In this document: piece after piece, positions 1 through 8,087 of the stretch
Layout of the letters: the number at the start of each line of letters is the position of its first letter
Position numbering within the stretch: the first letter of the stretch is position 1
Assembly: GCA_009861545.1 (NCBI GenBank)
Contig: VXME01000067.1
Coordinates: forward strand, 124,001 to 188,000
Length of the DNA stretch: 64,000 nucleotides
Direction of reading: 5' to 3'
Source: Acidobacteriota bacterium
GTDB lineage: Bacteria > Acidobacteriota > Vicinamibacteria > Vicinamibacterales > UBA8438
Notes under the pieces: generated by a model
What the model was told of the DNA's origin: nothing
Seen by the model: only the letters and a program-made list of their open reading frames with translations
The model's database searches: none
Position numbers and translations under genes: made by a program

Positions 1-1767
1 CTCGGTGAGGTTGCCGGTCGCGACGCCGTAGCCGAACCAGCGGCCGCCCCCCGTCACCCGCCACCGCTCGCCGAGGTTGCGCGAGATCTCGCCGAACAAC
101 GCGCGTTCGTCCACCGCCTGCGTGCCGAGGCTGTAGTACTCGACCGGCTCGGCTACGGGGCTGCCGGACAGGATCGGCGTGACGCCGGAGAACGCGGACA
201 GCCCGGGCGCGTACTCGAAGCTCGTCCCGCTGCTGTCGTACCGATTGAAGAAAACGCCGCCGACCCAGCGCCATGGACCGTCGCCGGTGGAAACCAGGCG
301 GGTCTCCCAGTTGAGCCGCTCCTCGCGCGAATCCTCCCGCGTGTAGGCGGAGAACGAGCGAAACTGCGACGTCAGGTCCGCGACCGAGATGCCGGGGTCG
401 AGGGCCTGCGCCCGCGCCAGCGCGGGGAACGTGCCGGGCAGCAGCCCCCCTATGCCGAACGCCTGGATCAGCAGGTCGGTCTGGTCGCGCTGCCCCTGCG
501 CCGAGAATCGGGAGTAGCCGGCCGCCGAGGTCAGCTCCACCGCCCCCGGCGCCCAGGTCACCTCGAGGCTCAGCAGCTCGTTTTTCCGGTCGTTGGGCTC
601 CAGGTAACGGTGCGCGGAGACGTAGCGCCCGGTGTCGAAAGACCGCGCGTGGTTGACCTGCCGCGCGCCCACCCGCTGGTCCTGCAGGTGGTAGGCGAAG
701 AGCGCGGACAGGTCCGCGGTCGCGTTCCATAAGAGGGAGAGCCGCGCTGCGAGCGTGTCCTCGGTGTTGGCGTCCGGCTCCGACCGCAGGTTCGCGGCCA
801 CCGCCTGCGGATCCGCCAGGTCCGGCTCCGGCTCGGATACGCCGGGCGTGCGGAGCAGGTAGTCGTAGTCGATGAACCCCGGATCGGCGAAGCGGTCGAC
901 GGAACCGCGCAGCGCCAGCCGGCGCTCGACCAACGGCAGGTTGAACGTGAGGCCGGCGTCCGAGCCGGGCGCCCCGCCGTGGGCCAGTGCGAACAGGTCG
1001 CCGCGGACCTCCAGCGTGCGGCGTTCGGTGTCCGGGCGGCGCGGTAGATAGCGCACCGCACCGGCCAGCGTGCCGGCGCCGTACAGCGTCCCCTGCGGTC
1101 CGAGCAGCACCTCCACCCGCTCGATGTCGTGCAGCCGGAGGTCGACCGCCAGCGGGATGTCGCCGAGGTAGGTGGCGACCCCGTTGTTGTAGTTGTTGCC
1201 CGCCGCCTCCGACCCGTTCAGCGCGTCGGTATGCAGGCCGCGCACGATGACGACGTTGCTGCCCCGCGCACCCTGATCGACGACCGTGAGACCGGGAGTC
1301 CAGCGCGACAGCTCCGTCAGGTTGTCGATCGCCCGCCGCTCGATGTCCGCGCCGGTCACCGCCGAGATGCTCATCGGCACCTGCTGCAGCGGCTCCTCGA
1401 TGCGGGTCGCGGAGACGACCACCGCCTCGTCGAACGCCGCCAGTCGGAGGGTGATGCCCGGCAGCTCCACCGGATCGGCAGCGACCTCGACCCCGTCCAC
1501 CGTCACCTCGCCGAAGCCGCTCAGGAAGACGGTCACCGTGTAGACACCTGGGGAAGGAGCGGCGAACGTGAAGCGGCCCGCGGCATCGGTCACCGTGGAA
1601 CGCGAACCCTCCGGGCCGCCGAGCAGCGTGACGGCCGCACCGGGCAGCACGGCGCCGGTCGCGTCGACGACCGTGCCGGTGAGCTGCCCCTCCTGCGCGG
1701 CGCCGGGCGCCGGCGCGGCGATGACCAGACCGAAGACGACCGCAGAAGTCAATGCGTAGCGAAGCAT
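1..1767 (-). CDS. TonB-dependent receptor with N-terminal carboxypeptidase-regulatory-like domain (3' part beyond the window)
   Basis: An open reading frame starts at the ATG at 1767-1765, preceded by a strong GAGGGGGG ribosome site, and runs off the left edge, so the C-terminal barrel strands are missing. Seen: a signal peptide (MLRYALTSAVVFGLVIAAP, cleavage near AAQ), an immunoglobulin-like carboxypeptidase-regulatory domain at about residues 25-105 (GTVVDATGAVLPGAAVTL), then a plug domain with TRIEEPLQQVPMSISAVTG, VIVRG and GPQGTLYGAGTLAGAVRYLP (about 110-240), then barrel. Family knowledge: such receptors import siderophores, glycans or other ligands across the outer membrane using TonB energy. 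The plug resembles the iron-complex receptor type that follows 'VSATR'. The substrate cannot be told. The gene is divergent from the cox operon and shares a 345-bp spacer with it. Confidence 0.9.
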   Translation of the reverse strand, partial: MLRYALTSAVVFGLVIAAPAPGAAQEGQLTGTVVDATGAVLPGAAVTLLGGPEGSRSTVTDAAGRFTFAAPSPGVYTVTVFLSGFGEVTVDGVEVAADPVELPGITLRLAAFDEAVVVSATRIEEPLQQVPMSISAVTGADIERRAIDNLTELSRWTPGLTVVDQGARGSNVVIVRGLHTDALNGSEAAGNNYNNGVATYLGDIPLAVDLRLHDIERVEVLLGPQGTLYGAGTLAGAVRYLPRRPDTERRTLEVRGDLFALAHGGAPGSDAGLTFNLPLVERRLALRGSVDRFADPGFIDYDYLLRTPGVSEPEPDLADPQAVAANLRSEPDANTEDTLAARLSLLWNATADLSALFAYHLQDQRVGARQVNHARSFDTGRYVSAHRYLEPNDRKNELLSLEVTWAPGAVELTSAAGYSRFSAQGQRDQTDLLIQAFGIGGLLPGTFPALARAQALDPGISVADLTSQFRSFSAYTREDSREERLNWETRLVSTGDGPWRWVGGVFFNRYDSSGTSFEYAPGLSAFSGVTPILSGSPVAEPVEYYSLGTQAVDERALFGEISRNLGERWRVTGGGRWFGYGVATGNLTE

Positions 1768-1829
1768 GGAGCCCCCCTCGGGAACCGGCGTCGAGGTCGG
1801 TGCCGAACGCCCGCCGCGAACCGGGAATC

Positions 1830-1871
1830 GTGATAACACGAATCTCCGCTGGCACACATTCGTTTTATCAC
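1830..1871. promoter_or_regulatory. 14-bp inverted repeat, candidate operator
   Basis: GTGATAACACGAAT (1830-1843) and ATTCGTTTTATCAC (1858-1871) are inverted copies with 13 of 14 positions matching and a 14-nt spacer. It lies 63-104 bp upstream of the TonB receptor ATG in the 345-bp divergent spacer. Placement fits a repressor or activator site for the receptor, but no regulator gene is adjacent. The rest of 1768-2112 has no gene. Confidence 0.5.
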
Positions 1872-1975
1872 GTGTCCGCGGAAACGGGCGATTCAGCGGG
1901 TCACCGCGGGGCCGCACCGTTGCCCGCGAGTCGCAGGTTGCGCCGGCCGGACCCGCCGACATAGAATTCTGCCGG

Positions 1976-2042
1976 CGCGGGCGATCCCCGACGTGAGGGG
2001 TCGTGTCGCCCGCGCAGGACACGGGAACACGATTCGAATCGC
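1976..2042. promoter_or_regulatory. cox operon upstream region: long hairpin plus 12-bp perfect palindrome
   Basis: GCGCGGGCGA (1976-1985) pairs perfectly with TCGCCCGCGC (2007-2016). An inner CCCC/GGGG pair (1987-1990 with 1998-2001) extends the structure. Just downstream, CGATTCGAATCG at 2031-2042 is a perfect palindrome. Both lie 70-140 bp before the coxA start, where a transcription-factor site or a structured leader would be. No clear -35/-10 pair was recognised. Confidence 0.4.
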
Positions 2043-2112
2043 CCCGCACGCATTCCCCACGGAACGGAGCGGGTCAGAGACAGCGTGACGCTGCACGAAA
2101 GGAGTCACGACG

Positions 2113-3933
2113 TTGGCTGACGTGACGACCACCGAGCACGCCGCCCCGGCGGCGGATGCGCACGGGCACGACGAACACGCCCACGACGACCACGGCCACC
2201 ACGACCTCGGCTTCTGGCAGACGTACGTGTTCTCCGTCGATCACAAGGTGATCGGCATCCAGTACGCCGTGACGGGGCTGCTCTTCCTGCTGTTCGGCTT
2301 CCTGCTGATGATGCTGATGCGCTGGCAGATCGCCTACCCCGGGGAGCCGATTCCCCTGATCGGCGAGTGGCTGGGCGACGAGCGGGCGCCCGGCGGCATC
2401 ATGCTGCCGGAGTTCTACAACCAGCTCGGGGCCATGCACGGCACCATCATGGTGTTCCTCGGGGTCGTGCCGCTGGCCGTCGGCGGGTTCGGCAACTTCG
2501 TGCTGCCGCTGCAGATCGGCGCGCCGGACATGGCGTTCCCGAAGCTGAACATGGCCAGCTACTGGTCGTTCTTCGTCGGCGGCGTGGTGATGTTCGCCAG
2601 CTTCTTCGTGCCCGGCGGCGCGGCGAACTCGGGCTGGACATCCTACGCGCCGCTGTCGGTCTTCGCGACCACCGGCCAGACCATGTGGCTGATCGGGATG
2701 ATCTTCCTGATCACGTCGTCGCTGCTCGGCTCGGTCAACTTCATCGTCACCACGATTCAGTTGCGCGTCCCGGGCCTGAGCTTCATGCGCCTGCCGTTCT
2801 TCGTCTGGGCGCAGCTCGTCACCGCGTTCCTCCTGCTGCTGGCCTTTCCGCCCCTCGAGGCGGCCGGCGTCATGCAGTTGATGGACCGCGTGGCGGGCAC
2901 CAGCTTCTTCCTGCCGGCCGGCCTGGTCTACGCCGACGCGCCGTGGGAGGCGACCGGGGGCGGCAGCGTGCTGCTGTGGCAGCACCTGTTCTGGTTCCTC
3001 GCGCATCCCGAGGTCTACGTCCTGATCCTGCCGGCGCTGGGCATCGTCGGCGAGATCATCGCCAACAACACGCGCAAGCCGGTGTGGGGCTACCGCGTGC
3101 TGGTCTACTCGGTCGTGTTCCTCGGCTTCATGTCGTTCGTCGTCTGGGCGCACCACATGTTCCTGACCGGCATGGGGACGACGATGAGCTCGTTCTTCCA
3201 GACGACGACGATGATCATCTCGATCCCGTCGGTCGTCATCCTGTCGGCGCTGTTCATCACGCTCTACGGCGGGTCGATCCGCTTCACGGTGCCGATGCTG
3301 TTCGCGCTGGCGTTCCTGCCGATGTTCGGCATCGGCGGGCTGACCGGGCTGCCGCTGGGCCTGTCGGCGCCCGACATCCACCTGCACGACACCTACTACG
3401 TCATCGGCCACTTCCACTACGTGGTCGCGCCGGGCACGCTGATGGCGCTCTTCGGCGGCATCTACTACTGGTTCCCGAAGGCGACCGGCCGGAAGATGAA
3501 CGACTTCCTCGGGCGGGTCCACTTCTGGGGCTCGTTCGTCTCCATCAACGTCGTCTTCATGCCGATGCTCTACCAGGGGCTGGCGGGGATGAACCGCCGG
3601 ATGTACGACGGCGGCGAGCAGTACATGATGAACGCGGACGTGCTGTGGCTGAACGAGGTGATCAGCATCGGCGCGTGGGTGCTCGGCCTGTTCCAGCTCC
3701 CGTTCATCTACAACTTCTTCCGCAGCATCAAGCACGGCGAGAAGGTGGACGACAACCCGTGGCAGGCCACGACCATCGAGTGGCAGGCGCCGTCGCCGCC
3801 GCCGCACGGCAACTTCTCGGCGCCGCCGATGGCGTACCGCGGGCCTTACGAGTACAGCGTGCCGGGCGCGGCCCGCGACTTCCTGATGCAGGGTGAACCC
3901 GATACGGCGGCGGCCGAGCAGGCCAAGGTGTAG
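2113..3933 (+). CDS. coxA: Cytochrome c oxidase subunit I (aa3-type), His-rich N-terminus
   Basis: Catalytic subunit of a haem-copper oxidase, which reduces O2 to water and pumps protons in the inner membrane; 606 aa. The start is a TTG at 2113, chosen because AAAGGAG lies 9 nt upstream and there is no nearby in-frame ATG. Seen: about 12 membrane segments, low-spin haem ligand H109, and the CuB site H298-P-E300-V-Y302 (cross-linking Tyr plus the D-channel Glu typical of the A1 group). CuB ligands H347/H348 are in VWAHHMF, and haem a3/a ligands H433/H435 are in [14 protein letters not shown]. The first 30 residues hold 8 His and many Asp, an unusual extension that could bind copper (inference). 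First gene of a six-gene operon that ends in subunit II. Confidence 0.96.
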   Translation: MADVTTTEHAAPAADAHGHDEHAHDDHGHHDLGFWQTYVFSVDHKVIGIQYAVTGLLFLLFGFLLMMLMRWQIAYPGEPIPLIGEWLGDERAPGGIMLPEFYNQLGAMHGTIMVFLGVVPLAVGGFGNFVLPLQIGAPDMAFPKLNMASYWSFFVGGVVMFASFFVPGGAANSGWTSYAPLSVFATTGQTMWLIGMIFLITSSLLGSVNFIVTTIQLRVPGLSFMRLPFFVWAQLVTAFLLLLAFPPLEAAGVMQLMDRVAGTSFFLPAGLVYADAPWEATGGGSVLLWQHLFWFLAHPEVYVLILPALGIVGEIIANNTRKPVWGYRVLVYSVVFLGFMSFVVWAHHMFLTGMGTTMSSFFQTTTMIISIPSVVILSALFITLYGGSIRFTVPMLFALAFLPMFGIGGLTGLPLGLSAPDIHLHDTYYVIGHFHYVVAPGTLMALFGGIYYWFPKATGRKMNDFLGRVHFWGSFVSINVVFMPMLYQGLAGMNRRMYDGGEQYMMNADVLWLNEVISIGAWVLGLFQLPFIYNFFRSIKHGEKVDDNPWQATTIEWQAPSPPPHGNFSAPPMAYRGPYEYSVPGAARDFLMQGEPDTAAAEQAKV

Positions 3934-3941
3934 CGAACGTC

Positions 3942-4532
3942 ATGGAGATTCCGTACATCGTCGAAGAACGGTCCGACACCGGGCTCAACAACGTCAAGCT
4001 CGGCATCTGGCTCTTCCTGGCGTCCGAGGTCATGCTCTTCGGCGCGCTCTTCTCGTCCTACGTGCTGCTGCGCCTGATGGCGACCGAGTGGCCGTTCGGC
4101 GTGGACGTGCTCAACGTTCCGCTCGGCACGGTCAACACCGCCGTGCTGATCGGGTCGAGCGTCACGATGGTCATGGCCTACGCGTCGCTCAAGATGGACG
4201 ACTTCGGCCGCTTCAGGTTCTGGCTGGCGTTCACCATCGTCCTGTCGCTGGTCTTCATGGTCATCAAGGGATTCGAGTACAACCACGAGTTCGAGATCGG
4301 CAACTTCCCGTGGACGAGCACCTACCTCGCGATCTACTACACGATGACCGGCCTGCACGCGCTGCACATCATCGGCGGCGTCGTCGTGAACACGTATCTC
4401 CTTCTGCCGGGCTCGAAGATGTGGAAGACGAACAAGGCGCAGTTCACGAACCGGATAGAGGCGGCCGGCCTCTACTGGCACTTCGTCGACCTGGTGTGGA
4501 TCTTCCTGTTCCCGGTGCTCTACCTGCTGTAG
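3942..4532 (+). CDS. coxC: Cytochrome c oxidase subunit III
   Basis: 196 aa and about five membrane helices, so it is the short bacterial form lacking the first two helices. Recognisable family segments are [21 protein letters not shown] near the N-terminus, the middle FEYNHEF, and the C-terminal [21 protein letters not shown]-type end. Subunit III stabilises the catalytic core and its proton uptake. It begins 8 nt after the coxA stop, so the two are probably co-translated. Confidence 0.95.
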   Translation: MEIPYIVEERSDTGLNNVKLGIWLFLASEVMLFGALFSSYVLLRLMATEWPFGVDVLNVPLGTVNTAVLIGSSVTMVMAYASLKMDDFGRFRFWLAFTIVLSLVFMVIKGFEYNHEFEIGNFPWTSTYLAIYYTMTGLHALHIIGGVVVNTYLLLPGSKMWKTNKAQFTNRIEAAGLYWHFVDLVWIFLFPVLYLL

Positions 4533-4571
4533 GGTGGGACGGACGCGAGAACGCACAACATCGAGAGCATC

Positions 4572-4919
4572 ATGAGCGAAGACGTTCAGGCGCACATCAA
4601 GACGTACTTGAAGGTCGGCGGCGCGCTGGCCGTGCTGACAGTGATCACCGTGGCGGTGTCGTACATCGATTTCTGGGGCGTGCCGTTCGCGGTGTTCGTG
4701 GCGCTCGTCATCGCGGGGACCAAGGGCTCGCTGGTGGTCAGCTTCTTCATGCACCTCATCGAGGAGAAGAAGATGATCCTGGCGACGCTCGTGCTCACCG
4801 TGTTCTTCTTCATCGTCCTGATCTTCCTGCCGCTCCTGGGGCACGCGGACAGGCACGGCGAGTACTACACGCTGCCGAACGCCAACGCGCCGGCCGCGGC
4901 GCCGGCGGCGGGCCACTAG
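4572..4919 (+). CDS. Cytochrome c oxidase subunit IV-like (COX4_pro/CyoD family)
   Basis: 115 aa with three predicted membrane helices and the family signature KGSLVVSFFMHL between helices 2 and 3. Prokaryotic subunit IV proteins are accessory membrane subunits of haem-copper oxidases that help assembly. The C-terminus is an Ala/Pro-rich tail ending in His. It lies 39 nt after coxC in the same operon. Confidence 0.88.
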   Translation: MSEDVQAHIKTYLKVGGALAVLTVITVAVSYIDFWGVPFAVFVALVIAGTKGSLVVSFFMHLIEEKKMILATLVLTVFFFIVLIFLPLLGHADRHGEYYTLPNANAPAAAPAAGH

Positions 4920-4946
4920 CCGGATCGCGAAGACGGGAGCCGCGCC

Positions 4947-5156
4947 ATGTCGCTCCGAGCCATTCACCTCGTGTTCATCGCCGCGTCGATCCTGCTGGCG
5001 GCGTTCATGGTCATCTGGGGCGTGGCGATGTTCATGACCGAGCGCGGCGTGGCCTGGCATCTGGCGTTCGCGGCGGGATCGTTCTGCGCGGTCGTGGCGA
5101 TGGGGATCTACGCGGTGAAGTTCGTTCGGAAGACCCGCGAGATCGGGATGCACTGA
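4947..5156 (+). CDS. Small two-helix membrane protein in the cox operon
   Basis: 69 aa. Start at 4947 with GGGAG upstream. Two hydrophobic helices (about residues 6-31 and 37-58) are joined by a short loop TERGVAWH, and the tail KFVRKTREIGMH is basic. It is not assigned to a named family. The operon position between subunits IV and II suggests an accessory or assembly subunit of the oxidase (inference). Confidence 0.7.
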   Translation: MSLRAIHLVFIAASILLAAFMVIWGVAMFMTERGVAWHLAFAAGSFCAVVAMGIYAVKFVRKTREIGMH

Positions 5157-5186
5157 TCGGGCGCTCGAGGGAAAGGGAGCAGGCCG

Positions 5187-5480
5187 ATGACAGGAACCGG
5201 AGCGAAAGCCGCGCGGGTCGTTGCGCTGGCGGCGACGCTGTTCGTTCTCGCGCCCGCGGTCGCGTGGGCATGCCCGATCTGCTTCGGGGCGGATCCCGAC
5301 TCGGCGACCGGCCGCAGCGTGAACTGGGCCGTCTTCACGCTGCTCGGGGTCACCGGCGGGGTGCTGAGCGGCTTCGTCGGCTTCTTTTTTCATCTGTTGA
5401 AGCGTTCCCGGCAGGCGCTGGGAAACGATGCGGCGTTCGAGGCCGCGGTGCGGCGCGGCCAGCCCGGAGGGGAATCGTAG
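5187..5480 (+). CDS. Small exported/membrane protein with CPICFG motif in the cox operon
   Basis: 97 aa. A signal sequence ends at AVAWA and is directly followed by CPICFGADPDS, so two cysteines sit at the mature N-terminus facing the periplasm. A second hydrophobic helix (WAVFTLLGVTGGVLSGFVGF) and a basic tail follow. GGGAG lies ahead of the ATG at 5187. The CxxC next to the membrane, in an operon that builds a copper enzyme, suggests a copper-handling or redox assembly role. This is inference, and the family has no function known to me. Its stop abuts the coxB start directly. Confidence 0.72.
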   Translation: MTGTGAKAARVVALAATLFVLAPAVAWACPICFGADPDSATGRSVNWAVFTLLGVTGGVLSGFVGFFFHLLKRSRQALGNDAAFEAAVRRGQPGGES

Positions 5481-6227
5481 ATGGGTGAACTACTGGGATT
5501 GCCGATCCAGGCGTCGGAGCACGCGCCCGAGATCGACGAGATGATCGTTCTGATCCACTGGCTGATGGCGGTGCTGTTCGTCGGCTGGGGGACCTTCTAC
5601 GTCTATACCCTGATCCGGTTCCGGGCGAGCGCCAATCCGAAGGCGGACTACACCGGCGTCACGAGCCACACGTCGAGCTACCTGGAGATCGGCGTGGCGG
5701 TCATCGAGGCGGTGCTGCTGATCGGTTTCGCCGTCCCCGCCTGGGCGCACCGGGTGAACGACATCCCGCCGGAGGAAGAGGCGACCGTCGTCAACGTGAT
5801 CGGCAAGCAGTTCGAGTGGATCTCGCACTATCCGGGCCCCGACGGCCGGTGGGGGCGGCGCGACATCAGCCTCATCACGCCGACCAACAACATCGGTCTC
5901 GACCGCAGCGACCCGAACGGCGCCGACGACATCGTGTCGATCAACCAGTTGAACCTGCCGATCAACAAGCCGGTAATCATCAACCTGTCGTCGCAGGACG
6001 TCATCCACAGCTTCGGCATCGCGGAGATGCGCGTCAAGCAGGACGCCGTACCGGGTTTGCAGATTCCGGTCTGGTGGGTACCGAACGTGCTCGGTCAGTT
6101 CGAGGTCAACTGCTCGCAGCTCTGCGGTCTCGGCCACTACCGGATGCGCGGCTTCGTGACGATCATGGAGCAGGACGAGTACGACGCCTGGCTGGAGGAG
6201 GAGGCGTCCTTCCTCACCGGCAACTAG
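5481..6227 (+). CDS. coxB: Cytochrome c oxidase subunit II (CuA)
   Basis: 248 aa, starting on the base after the preceding stop codon. Two N-terminal membrane helices (about residues 20-45 and 65-90) are followed by a periplasmic cupredoxin domain. The CuA site is intact: His in VIHSFGIAEM, then CSQLCGLGHYRM giving two Cys, His and Met. The usual Glu (CSE) is Gln here; only its backbone carbonyl binds copper, so this should be tolerated. No fused cytochrome c domain follows, so electrons must come from a separate cytochrome c. Subunit II coming last in the operon is unusual; it is more often first. Confidence 0.95.
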   Translation: MGELLGLPIQASEHAPEIDEMIVLIHWLMAVLFVGWGTFYVYTLIRFRASANPKADYTGVTSHTSSYLEIGVAVIEAVLLIGFAVPAWAHRVNDIPPEEEATVVNVIGKQFEWISHYPGPDGRWGRRDISLITPTNNIGLDRSDPNGADDIVSINQLNLPINKPVIINLSSQDVIHSFGIAEMRVKQDAVPGLQIPVWWVPNVLGQFEVNCSQLCGLGHYRMRGFVTIMEQDEYDAWLEEEASFLTGN

Positions 6228-6340
6228 GAACCCGAGCACCCCAGGAAGTCTTCCAGCAAGGCGGCCCACGAAGCGCGCCGTGCCTTGCGAACGCCGCAGG
6301 CGCGTAGAGGACTGCGTCGCTATCCCGGCAGAGTCCGGCA

Positions 6341-6859
6341 TCAACCGCCGGCGGCGGCAATCGCCTCCCGGAGATCGGCGACGATCCGCTCCATCAGATC
6401 GCCCGCCTCGGATACGTCCTCCAACGCGATTCCCGCCGCCGCGTCTATCCGCTGCTGGAACGGTCCTATGGGCAGCGCGAGCTTCGCCGCGTCGATCATC
6501 GCCCGCAGGGTCTCGAGGCGAAGCTGCTGGTAACGCTGGTGCTCGGGGGAGCTGAGCTCGACCGGCAGGGCGGGAGGCCGCGGGGTCGGAGATTCCGGAG
6601 CCGGAACGGCATCGCCCGGCGCGGCGGCGCCCGAGGGATCGCCCGGCGGCGGGACGCCGGCGGACGGGTTGGCGGCCTCGGGTTCCGCAACCCGCGGCGC
6701 CGCATCGCCGGTCCCGGCGACCGGGTCGCCCCCGCCGGCCGGAGCCTCGGCCCGGCCGCAGGCGGCAACGCCGGCGCAGAACGCTGCCGCGACGACCACC
6801 AGGCCCGCCAGCAGCGCGCGGCGCGCCCCGTATCGCGCAACGTTTGCGCCGTGACTCAT
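6341..6859 (-). CDS. Hypothetical lipoprotein
   Basis: 172 aa from the ATG at 6859. The N-terminus is basic and followed by a hydrophobic segment ending in a lipobox (GVAAC-G), so it is probably a lipid-anchored envelope protein. Residues about 35-90 are a Pro/Ala/Gly-rich linker. The C-terminal about 80 residues (ELSSPEHQRYQQLRLETLR onwards) look helical. No domain recognised. It follows the foldase/DsbA gene on the same strand with a gap of about 130 bp. Confidence 0.65.
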   Translation of the reverse strand: MSHGANVARYGARRALLAGLVVVAAAFCAGVAACGRAEAPAGGGDPVAGTGDAAPRVAEPEAANPSAGVPPPGDPSGAAAPGDAVPAPESPTPRPPALPVELSSPEHQRYQQLRLETLRAMIDAAKLALPIGPFQQRIDAAAGIALEDVSEAGDLMERIVADLREAIAAAGG

Positions 6860-6987
6860 GGCCCGCGCCGGCGTCTCCTCCACGGATCGCTCCCTCGCTG
6901 CTTTCACCCGCCCGGCCCGTCGAGCGTCGCCGAACGCGACCGCTACGGTCGCGCCGCGGCTTCCGATTGCCGCCCAACCAGGCCTGA

Positions 6988-8022
6988 CTAGCGCCCGGCG
7001 GCGGCCAACTCCTCGCGGATGATCTCGACGAACGTCGCGTAGGACGCCGCGCCCAGGACCACCCGTCCGTTGAGGAACAGCGTCGGCGTCGACGACACCC
7101 CGTGGCTCATGCCGATGCGCATGTCCCGATCCACCGTCGCAGCGTGCCGGCCGCTGTCGAGGCACTCGTTGAACGCGCCCGGATCGAGCCCCAGGTCGAC
7201 GGCGTAGCCCTTCAGCGCGTCGACGTCGAGCGAGCCCTGACTGGCGAACATCGTATCGTGCAGCTCCCAGAATCGGCCCTGCTCGTGGGCGCAGTTGCCG
7301 GCCTCGGCCGCCTTGAACGCGTTCGGATGGCTCGGCAGCGGGTAGTCCTTGTAGACGAACCGGATCTGACCCTCGAACTGCTCCATCAACCGCTCCACCG
7401 TCTCGGTGGCCCGCCTGCAGTAGGGGCAGTCGAAGTCGGAGAACTCGATGAGCTCTATCGGCGCGGTGTCGGGTCCGCGCGCCGGATCCTCGGCCAGCGC
7501 CTCGACGCCGTACCGCGGCGCCTCGAGCATCACCGACACGTCGCCGGCCAGCGCCCGCAGCTCGCTCATGTAGGCATGCAGCGCCTGCAACGGCCGCTGC
7601 TGATCGAGCACGGCGCGGATCTCGGGCCGCATCTGCTCCAGGGTGCGTCCCGGGAAGCGGTCCCGGTTCCGCTCGTAGATCAGATCGATCTCCGCGTCGG
7701 TCACCTCGATCATCCGGTCCGGCAGTTCCGCTTCCAGCAGCTCGTTGCGCGTCATGCCGCGCGCGGCCGCCTCCCGCTCCACGAGCCGCTCGCCCACGAG
7801 CACGTCGAGGGCGCGCCGCCGGGTGTCGTACAGCTCCTGGAGCATCCGGAGCCGCGACGACGCGTCGTTGCGCCGCCACGCATCCTCGAGTTCGGCGAAC
7901 GTCACCGCGGCGTCGCCGATGCGGGCCACCACCGTATCGTCCCGCTGCTGGGCCGCGGCGGGCGCCGCCGCCAGAAACAGGCCGACAATCGCCGCCGATA
8001 GCCAAGTCGTTCTTGAAGACAT
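6988..8022 (-). CDS. Periplasmic SurA-like N-domain fused to DsbA-family thioredoxin fold
   Basis: 344 aa. The signal peptide ends at AAAQQ. Residues about 30-160 resemble the N-terminal helical region of SurA/peptidyl-prolyl isomerase proteins (VVARIGDAAVTFAELEDAWR). Residues about 185-344 form a DsbA-like thioredoxin fold with the redox motif DFDCPYC (C199, C202) and the cis-Pro segment SSTPTLFLNG. It probably acts on disulfides of exported proteins; the helical part may bind unfolded substrates (inference). Start chosen at the ATG at 8022 because it gives a clean signal peptide. It is divergent from the FAD oxidase gene. Confidence 0.85.
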   Translation of the reverse strand: MSSRTTWLSAAIVGLFLAAAPAAAQQRDDTVVARIGDAAVTFAELEDAWRRNDASSRLRMLQELYDTRRRALDVLVGERLVEREAAARGMTRNELLEAELPDRMIEVTDAEIDLIYERNRDRFPGRTLEQMRPEIRAVLDQQRPLQALHAYMSELRALAGDVSVMLEAPRYGVEALAEDPARGPDTAPIELIEFSDFDCPYCRRATETVERLMEQFEGQIRFVYKDYPLPSHPNAFKAAEAGNCAHEQGRFWELHDTMFASQGSLDVDALKGYAVDLGLDPGAFNECLDSGRHAATVDRDMRIGMSHGVSSTPTLFLNGRVVLGAASYATFVEIIREELAAAGR

Positions 8023-8072
8023 AAGGAGTGCACTGTACCACCGTTCCGCGACGCCCGGCCGGCGCACCTCCG

Positions 8073-8078
8073 TATAAT
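8073..8078 (+). promoter_or_regulatory. Consensus -10 box, probable leaderless promoter
   Basis: A perfect TATAAT ends 9 nt before the ATG at 8088. Transcription would start at or just before the initiation codon, leaving no room for a ribosome site. No good -35 is visible. Confidence 0.6.
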
Positions 8079-8087
8079 GCCGCCCCG

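Noticed and set aside
2074-3807. Long minus-strand open frame (577 codons) opposite coxA
   Set aside because: It is the mirror of a GC-rich coding region: His/Arg/Asp/Glu-rich low-complexity product with no domain, fully inside a clear cytochrome oxidase gene.
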